A stretch of DNA of 64,000 nt from Homalodisca vitripennis (GCF_021130785.1 NW_025777488.1:62001-126000); one strand, 5' to 3'; positions 50,113-60,859 are shown, numbered from the stretch's first letter. The notes: generated by a model not told the origin, from the letters alone. Translations and numbers: made by a program.

Positions 50113-52510
50113 TGGCGACGAGTCTAAACAGAAATAAGTCGAAAACAAGTTTTATCCAGCACGCTTACACGTTCTATTTGTAGAAGATAGTCGCAGATAT
50201 ACGAATTAGATGTTAATAACTTGACATTACAGGACTTAGACGACAAGTCATTTGCTGCCCATGAAATCTGTGAACGACGAATGTCTGCAAGAGATAATTG
50301 AAAAATATGTGTTTTCATATTACGTTAGAGATCGCCTTCCATTGTGAAGTGCTAGAACTCTATTTTCAACTCACACGTAGAGCTATGCATATTGGAATAT
50401 TATGTGTTTGGATGCTGGTAATAAAAGAAAGGTGAATATTCAAATTTCTACACAGAGTGAAGATAAATCTACAGTAACATTCATTTCATCACCTTTAACG
50501 GCGAAGAAACTTTAAAAGGAATTATGAAACTCTGGGATTGTTTTTTTTGGAAATTAAGAACATCAAGGTCGAAAAACGGAAATTGGACCTCTTATTTCAT
50601 GCACTTCTCCTACATCAAATGCTGTATGACCTCTGTGCACAAGGAGATCTGAAGGAGACAACGGACTCAGACCTAGCACAAATTTTGGAAGATTTCTTGG
50701 GCAACCGCAAACTAATTTCTTGGATAGACATCACATATTCATCTGTAAAGTCCAATTTTATGTGGAACCAATGACACAATTTGCCGCTGAACTAAAGCAA
50801 TTGACTACAAAATTGTTAATTTAACTGCAGGTGTTTAGAGTCGATGTCAGAATTGTTAAATTAAAAATTTTTTAAGATTCAGAAACTATGTTATTGCATA
50901 ATACTTTACTAAAACTTGTTTAAAAAATCGTAAAATTAGCTAGTATTTTGAGCTTGCTAAATTTTAGAGAGAGTTAGTGAAACAATTTGAGTCAGTTCAT
51001 TTCGTGCATATAAAACAATTAATTTCTCGGGATTTACGAGAAACCACAGATTTGCCTGATGCACGAAGGTCTCTTTCCAAAAACGCACCGAAACCAACAA
51101 GTGATCAACCCACTGAAAGATTTTATAAGTGTGAAAATATTGCGCACCAACCTAAGAACTGTAGGGCCATTGGTGAAACTTGCAAATTTCGTAGCAAGCT
51201 TGGTTACATCGTCCGTATCTGTAGAAACAAATTAAAGTGGCAGTGTATTTCTTCAAGCTGATGTGGAAACTAGTTCCGAAGAGGAACCTTACCAAATTAA
51301 CAAGAACATAGGGATGTAAATAATAAACTATAGTTCAACTGATAGTGGATGGTAAGATTGATAAAATTGAAATGGAAAATATTGAAGCTCTAAGTACGAT
51401 TAATATGACTCGTTTGGAATATACTGTATTGTTTAAATTTTTTTCCAAACTAACGTTAAACTTTCCACTTTACCGGGTAAACAATCGAACAGATGTGAGT
51501 AGCTTTTATAGAATTTAACTAAAAGAACTATAGATATTTTGTTAAACAACGTTATTAAAGTGAGGGTTGAAGCTTATATTTTGTAGATAATGGCTGACAG
51601 AAATAATGTTTTAATGGGCTAGCATCTTAAACCCGCCCATTAAAAGCGAACCAGATTTGATATAGAACAAAGTGTATATAGAATATTATCGGTAGAAGGC
51701 AAAGGTCTTGTCTAAAAGAACATTTTATACTGAAAGGGGGTGCGAATCTAGTTTTCTTTATAATTCAACAAGTTCTCTATAGTCTCAGGGAGAAATTTGA
51801 GAAAGAACTCGATCGACTGGAGGAAGTAGATATCATAACTAAAGTTTAGCATTCAGAATAGGGGCCCCAAGAGTACCAGAAGGTCATTTGACAGGAGATG
51901 TACTTATTGACTGACGTTGATTTATAAGGTTTATCTGAACAAGCTCGTTAAATATGATAATTTCAAAACACCCTTAATCGAAGATATATTTTCAGAAATG
52001 AATGGTGGAAAGTATTTCTGCAGACTAAATATCAACAATACTTACGTTCACATGAAAATCGATGGCCCGAGCACGATATTGTTTTAATCGATTATTTTTG
52101 GTTTGAGTGTCGCATCATCAATCTGGAACCGTAATATGACGATGATTCTGCATGGGTTAACTGGAGTAAAGGCATTTCTTGGTTATATCATCGTTGAAGG
52201 ACACGAGAAGAACTAATGGAACGACTGAGTGCTGTGTTTAGAAAAGCTGGAAAGGAAAGGGCTCAGACTAAATAGATGTAAATGTAATTTTGCTAAAAAA
52301 TATTTAGAACATATGTTTAATGAAAATGGTCTTCACCAAACCAAAGATAATATTAGTGCAATCGCCAATTACACACGAAAGTTACGGAGGTCCTTCCTAG
52401 GCGTGGCGAATCATTACCAACGTATTCTTCATTACGCAGCCTTAATACTTGCCTCTACACTCTTCACAAACTATTGCAGAAAATCAAACATTCTGTTGAT
52501 CCCATGAATA
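50113..52510 (+). pseudogene. Old Mag-like Ty3/Gypsy relic (gag-pol, heavily decayed)
   Basis: It opens with a clean primer-binding site, tggcgacgag (50113), at the edge of a presumed 5' LTR whose left boundary could not be fixed. Gag remains include LHQMLYDLCAQGDL (about 50602), homologous to LHQQLYDICAPNDPL of the young element. A zinc-knuckle remnant has CKFRSKLGYIVRIC at about 51180. RT remains include IEDIFSEMNGGKYFC (about 51985), then YVHMKID and GLTGVKAFLGYIIVEG, where the catalytic DD has become GY. RNase H is cut off near 52510. Many stops and frameshifts are present. It belongs to the same clade as the intact-LTR element at 38.6 kb but is far older. No 3' LTR was found. Confidence 0.85.
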
Positions 52511-53430
52511 TGATAGAGTTGGTTTAGGATACATATAACCTGTTAAACTTACCATATCAACTCTATACATTTAGTTTAAATAACTTAAAATGAGGAGACT
52601 TTACATCCTTAATGTTTTTATAATTTATCACTAAATGTAAAGCAAAATATTTTAAGAAAAATATAAGTAATACATATAAGCGGATCAACCAATTTCCCAG
52701 AGACGAGGATAAAACAAGAAATTAGGTCTCGTCACTGGTGAGGGAATGTCCCCCTCACTGTAGGGTATTTATAATTAAATGGAGGAAATTTTACAGCTTT
52801 CGAACATTACGCTATTAAGCTCAGTATTTTTGGCGAAAATCTAAAAATCTTGACGTTTCTGATCACGTGATACAAGATGTCGTTCTATTACGTAAATCCA
52901 TCTCTAAGTGTTGGACTCTTAAGATTTTAAACTTGCTATTTTTGGAAAATCTCCGGTTCCGTTATAAAAAATGGCTTATGTCTTGAAAACGGTTACCCTA
53001 GAGCGTTTTACTTTTAGTTTTGTCCTACTACTTAACATTTTCTTTAATTTTGGCCCTAAAAACAGAAAATCAATTTGAAATTGTGAAATTTTTGAAGTAC
53101 CAGTCCTGTCACAGATGTTAAAAAGAATGGGCAAACTGCAACAAATTAATAACGGCTTCCAACATTCATTGCTGTCAAGGAGGTATATAACAAAAAAACT
53201 TGTATATATTGCAAACGACTGGTAACCATTTTAACTTGACTCGTCACTAGATCAAGTGTTCCTGTCTAGAGTGTGTTCCCATAAAGGATAAGCATGATTA
53301 AATATCATCTCCAGGTACCGTTGTAGAACCTTGCTCGAAAGTACCATTCCAATTGCCGATAGGTAGTACGTGTGCCGTTGAATCGATAACTAGACTAAAG
53401 AAATAAACAAAGGATTCAAGGGTCGCATAA
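52511..53430. other. Non-coding DNA between retroelement relic and polymerase relic
   Basis: No gene supported. The stretch around 52720-53100 may be further transposon debris, but no motif could be assigned. Confidence 0.4.
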
Positions 53431-53439
53431 AAACCTGTG

Positions 53440-54050
53440 TCGTTGAAAACCATCATGGAATCCAAAACCCTACTGCGTTTCTGGAATGACTCAGAGAAGT
53501 GACTTGCAAAATCGCACAGCACGCCAGAGAACACATCATCAATGTCAACCTTGTGTTAGAAGCCGAGTGTATGGCACCGGCTAGTGATAAAAACGCATTG
53601 AAAAAGATTAAATTAAAGACTGAAAACACAGTTATCTCCCGGCTAAAGACATTACCGAATACATTAAAGTAGCAGGGGAAAACTGTTTTCTGAAATGGAC
53701 AAGTTTTACGCCAAGGAATCTGGAATTAAGGAAATACAGTTAAAAACTACTCAGGGGGTCTAGTTACATGGAAGTCCCTAAAAAGACCGTAGTTAAATAT
53801 GCTGTCATAAACGTAACGAACATAGAAATGTTGCGTAAGGTCCATCCTTGCCGCAATGTTTCCCGTGTACTGGCAAGCAAAGCCTGAACGAATGCAAACT
53901 TACCAACGATTTAAGCACGAGATAGATGTACATTCCCGTTAGTCATTATAATGTCAAGATTTATGAGAAGCGTACTGGAATATACATTAACGTGTACTCT
54001 TACGATACGAGTCTCCTATCCGTTTTACGTTACACGAGAAGAGAATAATA
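53440..54050 (+). pseudogene. Maverick/Polinton-type DNA polymerase B relic, N-terminal part
   Basis: Plus-strand fragments in several frames follow the N-terminal region of the large protein-primed-type DNA polymerase B of Maverick/Polinton elements. They are NLVLEAECMAP (about 53547), then RGSSYMEVPKKTVVKYAVIN (about 53753), then a HP..NVSRV remnant (about 53850) and GIYINVYSYD (about 53976). The order and spacing are as in that family. Stops and shifts make it a pseudogene. It is cut at about 54060 by the LINE, and the missing ~100 codons after this point were not found on the far side. No Polinton integrase, ATPase or capsid gene was seen nearby. Confidence 0.65.
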
Positions 54051-54073
54051 AAAAATGAAAATATCACTTTTTA

Positions 54074-55882
54074 ATGTTACGTAAAATATATGAGCCGATT
54101 GGTGAGGAGGAAGTGGCTGGCGTGATGCGTTCTCTAAGGGTGTCGAAGTCAACTGACGTAAATGGCGTGTCGACATGGCTTTTCAAGCAATGTTACATGC
54201 CTCTGCTGAAACCACTGACAATGATAATCAATACATCTTTCCAAGAAGGCATGTTTCCTACGGCACTGAAAAGAGCTGTAGTAATTCCAATTTTTAAGAA
54301 ACATGATCCGTTGAAAGTAAATAATTATCGGCCAATCTCAATCCTACCAGTGCTAAGGAAGGTTTTTGAAAAACTTTTCATAAGTAGGATGCTAAAATTT
54401 TTTGAGAAAAATAATATATTATCTCCAAATCAGTTTGGCTTTAGGCGAGGTAAATCCACAATCGATGCAATCACGCACTTAATTGAGCTGATTGTTGATA
54501 GCTTGGACAAGAAAACAGTAACGCTCAGCGTTTTCCTTGACTTGACTAAGGCTTTCGATTGTGTGGATCACACCATTCTACTCAACAAATTGCACAGTAA
54601 CGGTATTAGAGGTTTGCCGCTAAAGTGGCTTCAGTCATACCTCTCCGATAGAAAACAACAAGTATCAGTTCAAAATTCATTTTCACGTACAACCAGTCTT
54701 AGATATGGGGTCCCTCAGGGGTCCATCCTCGGACCAGTTTTGTTCCTGGTGTACGTAAACAATTTGAATTCAAAGATTCATAAAGGACACATAGTCCAAT
54801 ATGCAGATGACACGACTCTCTCTTTCACATGCAAGTCAAAATTTCAAGTTGAAATTCAAGCTTACGAAGAATTAAATGTATATACACAATACTTTGAAAA
54901 CATAAACTTGAAACTTAATTGTTCGAAAACATATTACATGGTTTTTTGGTGGAAGCACTGCACCATTTCAGTACAGACCTACTGTGATGTTGGACGACAA
55001 GGTCCTGGATGAAGTTGACTGTACGAAACTCCTGGGAATATACCTCGATAGAGGGTTGACTTGGAGGAACCATGTGGACAGTGTTTGTGGGAAACTATCA
55101 AGTAATATTTATCTCTTGAGAGGTCTTGCCGAATACTGTTCAGATCAAATAATGAAAATTGCATATTACGGTTTGGTCCACCCACATTTATCCTACGGTA
55201 TTATATTGTGGGGTGGCTGTTCAAATGGCGACTTCCACAGACTTTTTGTCTTACAGAAGAGAGCTATTAGAATTATTGCTAAATTAAACTTTAGAGAGTC
55301 GTGTAGAAATTCATTTAGGGAGCTCAAAATACTAACATTGCCATGTTTGTATATACTGGAGACTACTGTACATTGTCGGTTTAAGAGCCAAATGGTTCGA
55401 GGTCGTGACATTCACAACTACGATACGAGGTATCGAGAAAATGTCAGACCTGCTCAGCATAGATTGAGAAGATACGAGCAACTTCCTTCTCAAGCCGGCA
55501 TAAAGTTTCTAAATGGGCTCCCTGAAGAAATAAAATCAATAAATGATCTAAATCGGTTCAAAATTACATTGCGACACTTTTTAGTGTCTCATTCTTTTTA
55601 TACAGTTGGTGAATTCATGGACCATCTCACTAGCTCCAATGTGCGGTAGTACAGGGGCGCTGATATCCAAAGTTATTTTTATTATATATTAATTTTACTG
55701 CTTGACAAATTTTATTGTTAACTAAAATCGATATTGTTTACAATATTTTAAAAATTAAATCGTTAGCATAAGACATTTCATTATTTTAATGAATATACAA
55801 TTATTATTATGTGACGCATGCTATGCAATGTTAAAATTGTTTCTGGCAATAAAGTATATTGTATTGTATTGTATTGTATTGT
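54074..55882 (+). mobile_element. 5'-truncated LINE inserted in the polymerase relic
   Basis: A well-preserved reverse transcriptase runs from 54074 to 55012: NNYRPISILPV (residues 83-93), FLDLTKAFD (first catalytic Asp, 156), YGVPQGSILGP (211-221) and intact QYADDTTL (242-249). The C-terminal domain continues in another frame (54984-55649), with LFVLQKRAIRIIAKLNF and RYRENVRPAQHRLRRYEQLP. One extra T in the 6-T run at about 54942 is enough to explain the break. The 3' end carries aataaa (55848) and a (TATTG)n tail at 55857-55881. The endonuclease domain is missing. The sequence resembles the CR1/L2/Daphne group; the exact clade is uncertain. It appears younger than the polymerase it interrupts. 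Confidence 0.9.
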
Positions 55883-55929
55883 GAGTTGACAATTTTCGAA
55901 GCTTAAGCCTAAGATCTAGCTATTCAAAC

Positions 55930-56275
55930 GCTGCGCACTACACTTTTGGCACGAAAACCCTACTAAAATACATCAAGAAGACTGCAAAGAACTAGAGGCG
56001 TTGAACATTATCACAGAAATAAGGTTCCATTGTATAGTTTAAGGAACCTAAGCACTCGATGAGTTTGGTTTTCAGTTTTCATGTTGAGTGTAAGCTGACT
56101 CTTGTAGCCAGCAGTTGGCAACCTGATGCAGTCAAGAAACTGGATTTATACACCGAAAAATACCAGAAGCATGAAGCTGTTAGTTCTTCGTACTATATTG
56201 TGTATTGTCACGGTCAGTACAAATCACCAAAACATATTCCGGAACTAATGCGAAACAAATATCTGTAGAAAGTTT
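55930..56275 (+). pseudogene. Maverick/Polinton-type DNA polymerase B relic, exonuclease region
   Basis: Immediately after the LINE tail the polymerase resumes with HENPTKIHQEDCKELEAL (about 55958). FSFHVECKL follows at about 56074, where the family has the exonuclease I motif with Asp-x-Glu; here the Asp position is His. YTEKYQKHEAVSSSYYIVYC follows at about 56150, a strongly conserved segment of this polymerase group. The coding similarity stops near 56275, shortly before the inverted-repeat cassette. Confidence 0.7.
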
Positions 56276-56340
56276 GATCGGTAGATCTATATATATACTG
56301 TATGCAGAAAATAAATGCTCAGAGGCTTCTTTAAACAATA

Positions 56341-57268
56341 GAAGAAAAAGACTTCATATAAATCCTTTAATATTTCGACTTTATTGTCGTTTTCAAAAAG
56401 GTACAAAAAGTTTATATTATATTATGTTATATATTATATTATATATATTATATTATATTATTATATAATATTATAATATATATATATATTATATTATATA
56501 CAAAGGGCTGTTGTTCTGCCTTTGGCGGTTCTAATAATATGCCCGCCTCTTTGAGTGTTTTTTTTCCGATCCCGGACTTGCCGGTCGGTTTTCTTTGGTA
56601 AACACATAGCGATATAATGTGAATATCCCTGTAGCTTTCCCCTCGCACGGAATTCCCTGTAGCGCTGTATTAGCACGCTGTCCTCCTCCTCCGACCACAG
56701 GTAGGACGCCCTAAGGATCGGTGGGGAAGGGGGGGGGGGCGAGCCTCTCCGCATTCCGGGCATCCGGTTGGCATACGTTTCGGTGGATCGTGAGGCCGGC
56801 CTGGCTTGAAAACTTCCTTCCACATGTGCAACATGTGCTTCGGCCGCCGCGGGTGCTCCCCTACACCTGCTGTAGTGCGTCGCCACACCATTCCACCTTC
56901 TGTGGAGTCAATCACACTTAGTGCACTGGAAGCGGAGAGGCGCGTCAACGTGTTGGGCCTCGTGGTGCGCCCTTAGGTCCACAGCCCTGGTGAACCACGA
57001 ACTGCAGAGCCTGCAGATGCTTGCTACCCACGGGTAGTCGTATATAGACATGACGGGTTGCATGCCAGCAGCCCCCGGAGGGGTGTTGTCAACTCGGTTC
57101 TTCGCAACTGCAACTTGACAATATTTAAATGCAAAATAATTATCTTGATAATCCAACACGAACCACACTCCTTTTCAATCCATTAAGAAAAATATATAAA
57201 CTTGTTGTACCTTTTTGAAAACGACAATAAAGTCGAAATATTAAAGGATTTATATGAAGTCTTTTTCT

Positions 57269-57270
<2 letters not shown>
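56341..57270. mobile_element. 930-bp cassette with perfect 66-bp terminal inverted repeats
   Basis: The left arm (56341-56406) and right arm (57205-57270) are perfect inverted copies, and similarity continues inward about 12 bp with one mismatch. Each arm contains a small stem, cgac-aataaa-gtcg, followed by aaa, inside an outer pairing ccttt/aaagg. The interior has (TATAT)-rich DNA at 56407-56500 and GC-rich coding-like DNA at 56494-57168 on the minus strand. TA-rich DNA abuts the right side. No transposase is present. The arms resemble the inverted partial terminal repeats and 'gac...gtcgaaa' hairpins of Penelope-like elements, but this is a weak comparison from memory of the family. Confidence 0.75.
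56494..57168 (-). pseudogene. R2-like N-terminal zinc-finger/Myb coding fragment, frameshifted
   Basis: On the minus strand from ATG at 57168, residues 52-73 form a C2H2 finger (CRLC, 12 residues, HHEAQH). A second finger begins QCTKC at residues 81-85 and continues in a shifted frame with TTAGVGEHPRR. A third, in yet another frame, reads CCTCGRKFSSQAGLTIHRNV (about 56825-56766). A Myb-like helix-turn-helix segment follows: LWSEEEDSVLIQRY, then MCLPKKTDRQVRDRKK (about 56700-56560). Three fingers followed by Myb is the N-terminal layout of R2-type site-specific LINEs (A-type). The RT and endonuclease are absent. A G/C run at about 56730-56741 lies at one frame break. The DNA is far richer in G+C than its neighbours. 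Confidence 0.65.

Positions 57271-57311
<41 letters not shown>
57271..57311. repeat. TA microsatellite
   Basis: Long TA run between the inverted-repeat cassette and the 180-bp-monomer array. Confidence 0.9.
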
Positions 57312-57312
<1 letters not shown>

Positions 57313-57325
57313 CTAATATATATAC

Positions 57326-58260
57326 AACCGCATGTGTAACTGACTGACTGACTCACTCACTCACTCACGTATACTAATTCTAACCTACTTCCAGATGAGT
57401 TAGAGACTTGAAATTTGGTACACAGATAGCTTTTCCACGTGTAACCACCAGGAAAATCCCGAAAAGTGAGAATTTTTCATTTTCAACCCCCTCAAAAAAA
57501 TTCCCAAAAAATCGCGCATTCTTCACCCCTGCAGGCATTTTTTGTAAAAAGCCCGATAGCGGGCGAACCGTTGGAGCTAGCTCGGATCTGACGGAAAATT
57601 CATGGTCAGGAATGAAGTGAACTACACAAAAAGGTCTAATGACTTTTTGCTCTATCTTCCATGGTTAAGCGACAAAACGCTCGAACATTTGAAATTCCAG
57701 AGATTTTTTCGATAAAAATAATGTTTCAAGCCCGATAGCGGCCGAACCGTTTGGTCGTAGCTCAAATCTGATTGACCCATCAAATTAGCAAATTGCGCGA
57801 TCTACAGAAAAGGTCCAGTAATCTTTTGCCCTATCTCGATTGGTTTGGCCGAAAAACGTGATTATGTACAATTTTGTTGTAACTTTTTACGCGAAACTTT
57901 TGTTTTTGGGGTCGATAGCGGCGAAACCATTGGTCGGAGGTCAAAATAAGACTAACGTTTTATTTAGGAAATAAGATGACCTACAAAAAAGGTCCAGTGA
58001 CTTTTTACTATATTTCCCTTAGTTTGACCGCAAAACGCGATTAAGTGAAAATATTGGACATTTTCGCCTAAAAATTTACATTCCGGGCTTGATAGCGGCT
58101 AAACGGTTGGTCGTAACTCAAAACAAATTTTAAACGGGATTTAGGAAAATCACGTGATCTACAGAAAAGGTTCAGTGACTTCGGAGTTGGCTGAGCGTTA
58201 GCTAAAGCGTCAATAGTAGATAGGGACAGAGGAAATTTATTATGTTCACAGACACAATAC
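57326..58260. repeat. Higher-order repeat block A (four ~180-bp monomers)
   Basis: It opens with ccgcatgtgtaactgactga and cactcactcac motifs and a gacttgaaatttggtac segment. Monomers then start at gatagc 57555, 57734, 57914 and 58091 (spacing 179, 180, 177). Each monomer holds gatagcggc, an aaccgttggtcgtag-type segment, ggtccagtgactttttgc, and an aaaacgc-gattatgt-type segment. The block closes with gagcgttagctaaagcg and agtagatagggacaga. The same block recurs as block B, 1,558 bp downstream. No coding function seen. Confidence 0.9.
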
Positions 58261-58284
58261 CCTCTAAAAAAGGCCCAAGTGTGT

Positions 58285-58690
58285 CATTAACCCCCGGTAA
58301 TATTTAACCCCCCCCGGGGATTTCCTGGTATGACCTGATAACCTCCTGTACATTCAACCCCCTGATGTGTTTAACCCCCCTGGTAACATTAAACCCCCCC
58401 AGGGAATTTCCTTGCCATGACCTCATGTCCGAATTTTACCAGTCACCAATCTCTTAACCCCCCCCCCTGGGAAGATCCTGGTATGACCAGATAACCCCCT
58501 GGAGACTTATCCCCCGGTAACGTTAACACCCCCCCCCCTGGGAATTTGTTCATATGACCAGACAATATGCTGACGAAATTAAACCCCCTCTTGTCTTAAC
58601 CTCCTTAACATTAATCACCCACCCAGGGAATTTCTCGCCTTGACTAGATAGTCTCCTGGTTGATATTAAACCCCCTGTTCGACTTAAAAT
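58285..58690. repeat. C-rich minisatellite 1
   Basis: A degenerate array built from ttaaccccc, then ggtaacattaaacccccc, then agggaatttcctgg, then atgaccagataac segments, with C-runs up to about nine or ten. Strong C/G strand asymmetry is visible throughout. Confidence 0.85.
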
Positions 58691-58895
58691 ACTGCCTTGA
58701 GGTCGGTTTTTATTATGTTTATACTAAACAATTCAAGATAGCTGACCCGTGCAGACTTTTCTCCCGAGCTCATTTCTGGCTAAACCATAGGTCGTAGATC
58801 AGATCTGAGGGCACAATCGAAAGAGAAAATTAAATTTTCGACAAGAAAGGTCCAGTCACTTTTCTCGTATCTAACGGTTATCTAAATACTTATAC

Positions 58896-59800
58896 AGCCG
58901 CATGTGTAACTCACTCACTGACTGATGGATAGATACAAATTCTAACATAGTTCTAGAAGTGCTGGAAACTTGAAATTTGGGACGCAGGTACCTTTCACAA
59001 TATGACCCGGAGGAAAAGTCTGAAAACCGGACTTTTTTACTTTGAAACCCCTCAAAAAAATTCGAGAAAATTCATGCATTTTTTACCCCTGCAGGCACTT
59101 TTTTGTAAGGCCGCTAGCGGGCGAACCGTTAGAGCTAGCTCGGATCTGACGAAAAATTCATAATCAGGAATGAAATGAACTACAAAAAAGGTCCAGTGAC
59201 TTTTTGCTCTATCTTCCATGGTTTAAGCGACAAAACGCTCGAATATTTGACATTCCAGAGATTTTTCCGCTTAAAATAAAGTTTCGAGCCCGATAGCGGC
59301 CGAACGGTAGGTCGTAGCTCAAATCTGATTGACCCATCAAATTAGCAAATTGCAAGATCTACAGAAAAACGTCCAGTGACTTTTTGCCCTATCTCCATTG
59401 GTTTGGCCGAAAAGAAACGTGATTATGTACAATTTTTTTGTAACTTTTACGTGAAACTTTTGTTTTTTGGGTCGATAGCGGCGAAACCATTGGTCGGAGG
59501 TCAAAATAAGACTAACGTTTTATTTAGGAAATAAGATGACCTACAAAAAAGGTCAAGTGACTTTATACTATATTTCCATTAGTTTGACCGGCAAAACGCG
59601 ATTAAGTGAAAATATTGGACATTTTCGCCTAAAAATTTACATTCCGGGCTTGATTAGCGGCTAAACGGTTCGTCGTAAACTCAAAACAAATTTAAACGGG
59701 ATTTAGGAAATCACGTGATCTACAAAAAAGGTTCAGTGACTTCGGGAGTTGCCTGAGCGTTAGTGAAGCTTCAATAGTAGATAGGGACAGAGTGTTCTTT
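58896..59800. repeat. Higher-order repeat block B (four ~180-bp monomers)
   Basis: Direct copy of block A, with monomers at 59113, 59292, 59474 and 59652. It has the same opening (ccgcatgtgtaactcactca) and closing (agtagatagggacagag) sequences. Differences are scattered substitutions and one-base indels. A diverged fifth monomer (ggtcgtagatca, ggtccagtcac) precedes it at 58763-58885 and follows it at 60120-60260. Confidence 0.9.
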
Positions 59801-59875
59801 TATTTTAATTTTTATGAAATATTAATTCATTGTCAAAACTCTGGCGTGGAATGGTAATATCTAAAGTAATTATTT

Positions 59876-60055
59876 TAACCCCCTTATCAACGTTTTATTT
59901 CCATAAAAATTCTTCGTGCCCAGACACAAATTTACTAGAAAAAGTACACGCGTTCTTTAACCCCCCGAGAACATAAACCCCCCCCCTCCCGGGAATTTCC
60001 TGGTTGATGAACTCCTGATAAAATTAAACCCCCTGATCAACTTAATAATCGGATA
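59876..60055. repeat. C-rich minisatellite 2
   Basis: Same ttaacccccc / gggaatttcctgg units as at 58285, placed after block B as minisatellite 1 is after block A. Confidence 0.8.
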
Positions 60056-60418
60056 AAGGTAGTTTTAAATTTTATTTACACTATATCTGTTTACACAACA
60101 GCTGACCAGTGCAGATTTTTTATCCCAAGCGTTGTACCGACTAAACCATAGGTCGTAGATCAAATCCGAGATCAGAATCGAAAGATAAAATTAAATTTCC
60201 GACAAGAAAGCTCCAGTCACTTTTTCTCGTATCTCTAACGGTTAAGCCGTAAAAACGCTCTCAAAGTTCAAAAGTTTGGGTGAATCCGGAAAATTAAAAC
60301 TATGATATACGCTGACTTTAGTTACCATCAAATTCTTCTTGTCTTCATAATTTCGCGAACACATAACTTAACTGTTCTGCGATGTCTATTGATTGTTATT
60401 ATACACCACATATCAATT

Positions 60419-60755
60419 GGCTGAGCGTTAGCGAAGCGATATGACCCATACGATTCTCGGAATCGGGATAGAGCAGGGAACATGAAACCTCATGTACGAA
60501 TTTTAAACAATCACCAAATCTCTTAACCCCCCTTGGGAAGTTCCTGGTATGACCAGAATAACCCCCCGATGTCTTAACCCCTGGTAACATTAAAACCCCC
60601 CCAGGGAATTTCCTGGCTTGACCTCATGTCCAAATTTTAACAATCATCAAATCCCTCTTATCTCGAATATGCAAGCGTAAATTTAACCGCTCATCCCCGA
60701 ATTTGCAAGCGTACATCATGGGGGCCTGGGGGCGTAGCCCCCAGCGAGCCCGAAG
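60419..60755. repeat. Third partial copy: gagcgttagcg motif, C-rich units and GC palindrome
   Basis: It begins ggctgagcgttagcgaagcg, the closing motif of the blocks, and continues with C-rich units (60520-60615). It ends with the palindrome ctgggggc-gta-gcccccag (60726-60744) and gcgagcccgaaggcgag just before a TA microsatellite. This looks like the right edge of the whole repeat domain. Confidence 0.75.
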
Positions 60756-60759
60756 GCGA

Positions 60760-60760
<1 letters not shown>

Positions 60761-60791
<31 letters not shown>
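60761..60791. repeat. TA microsatellite
   Basis: Pure TA run that closes the repeat domain. With the TA run at 57271 it brackets the 180-bp-monomer region. Confidence 0.9.
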
Positions 60792-60859
60792 GTTGTACTC
60801 TAGCAATTCAAGTTTACAAGTGTCACATACATGTACGTTGAAAAAAAATTCTCGGATCT

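Noticed and set aside
53298..53534. 78-codon minus-strand frame beside the polymerase relic
   Set aside because: The plus strand of the overlapping region reads as the start of the polymerase relic; the minus-strand frame has no motif.
57408..57620. 70-codon plus-strand frame in repeat block A
   Set aside because: Block B contains the same DNA with the frame broken, so there is no sign of coding constraint.
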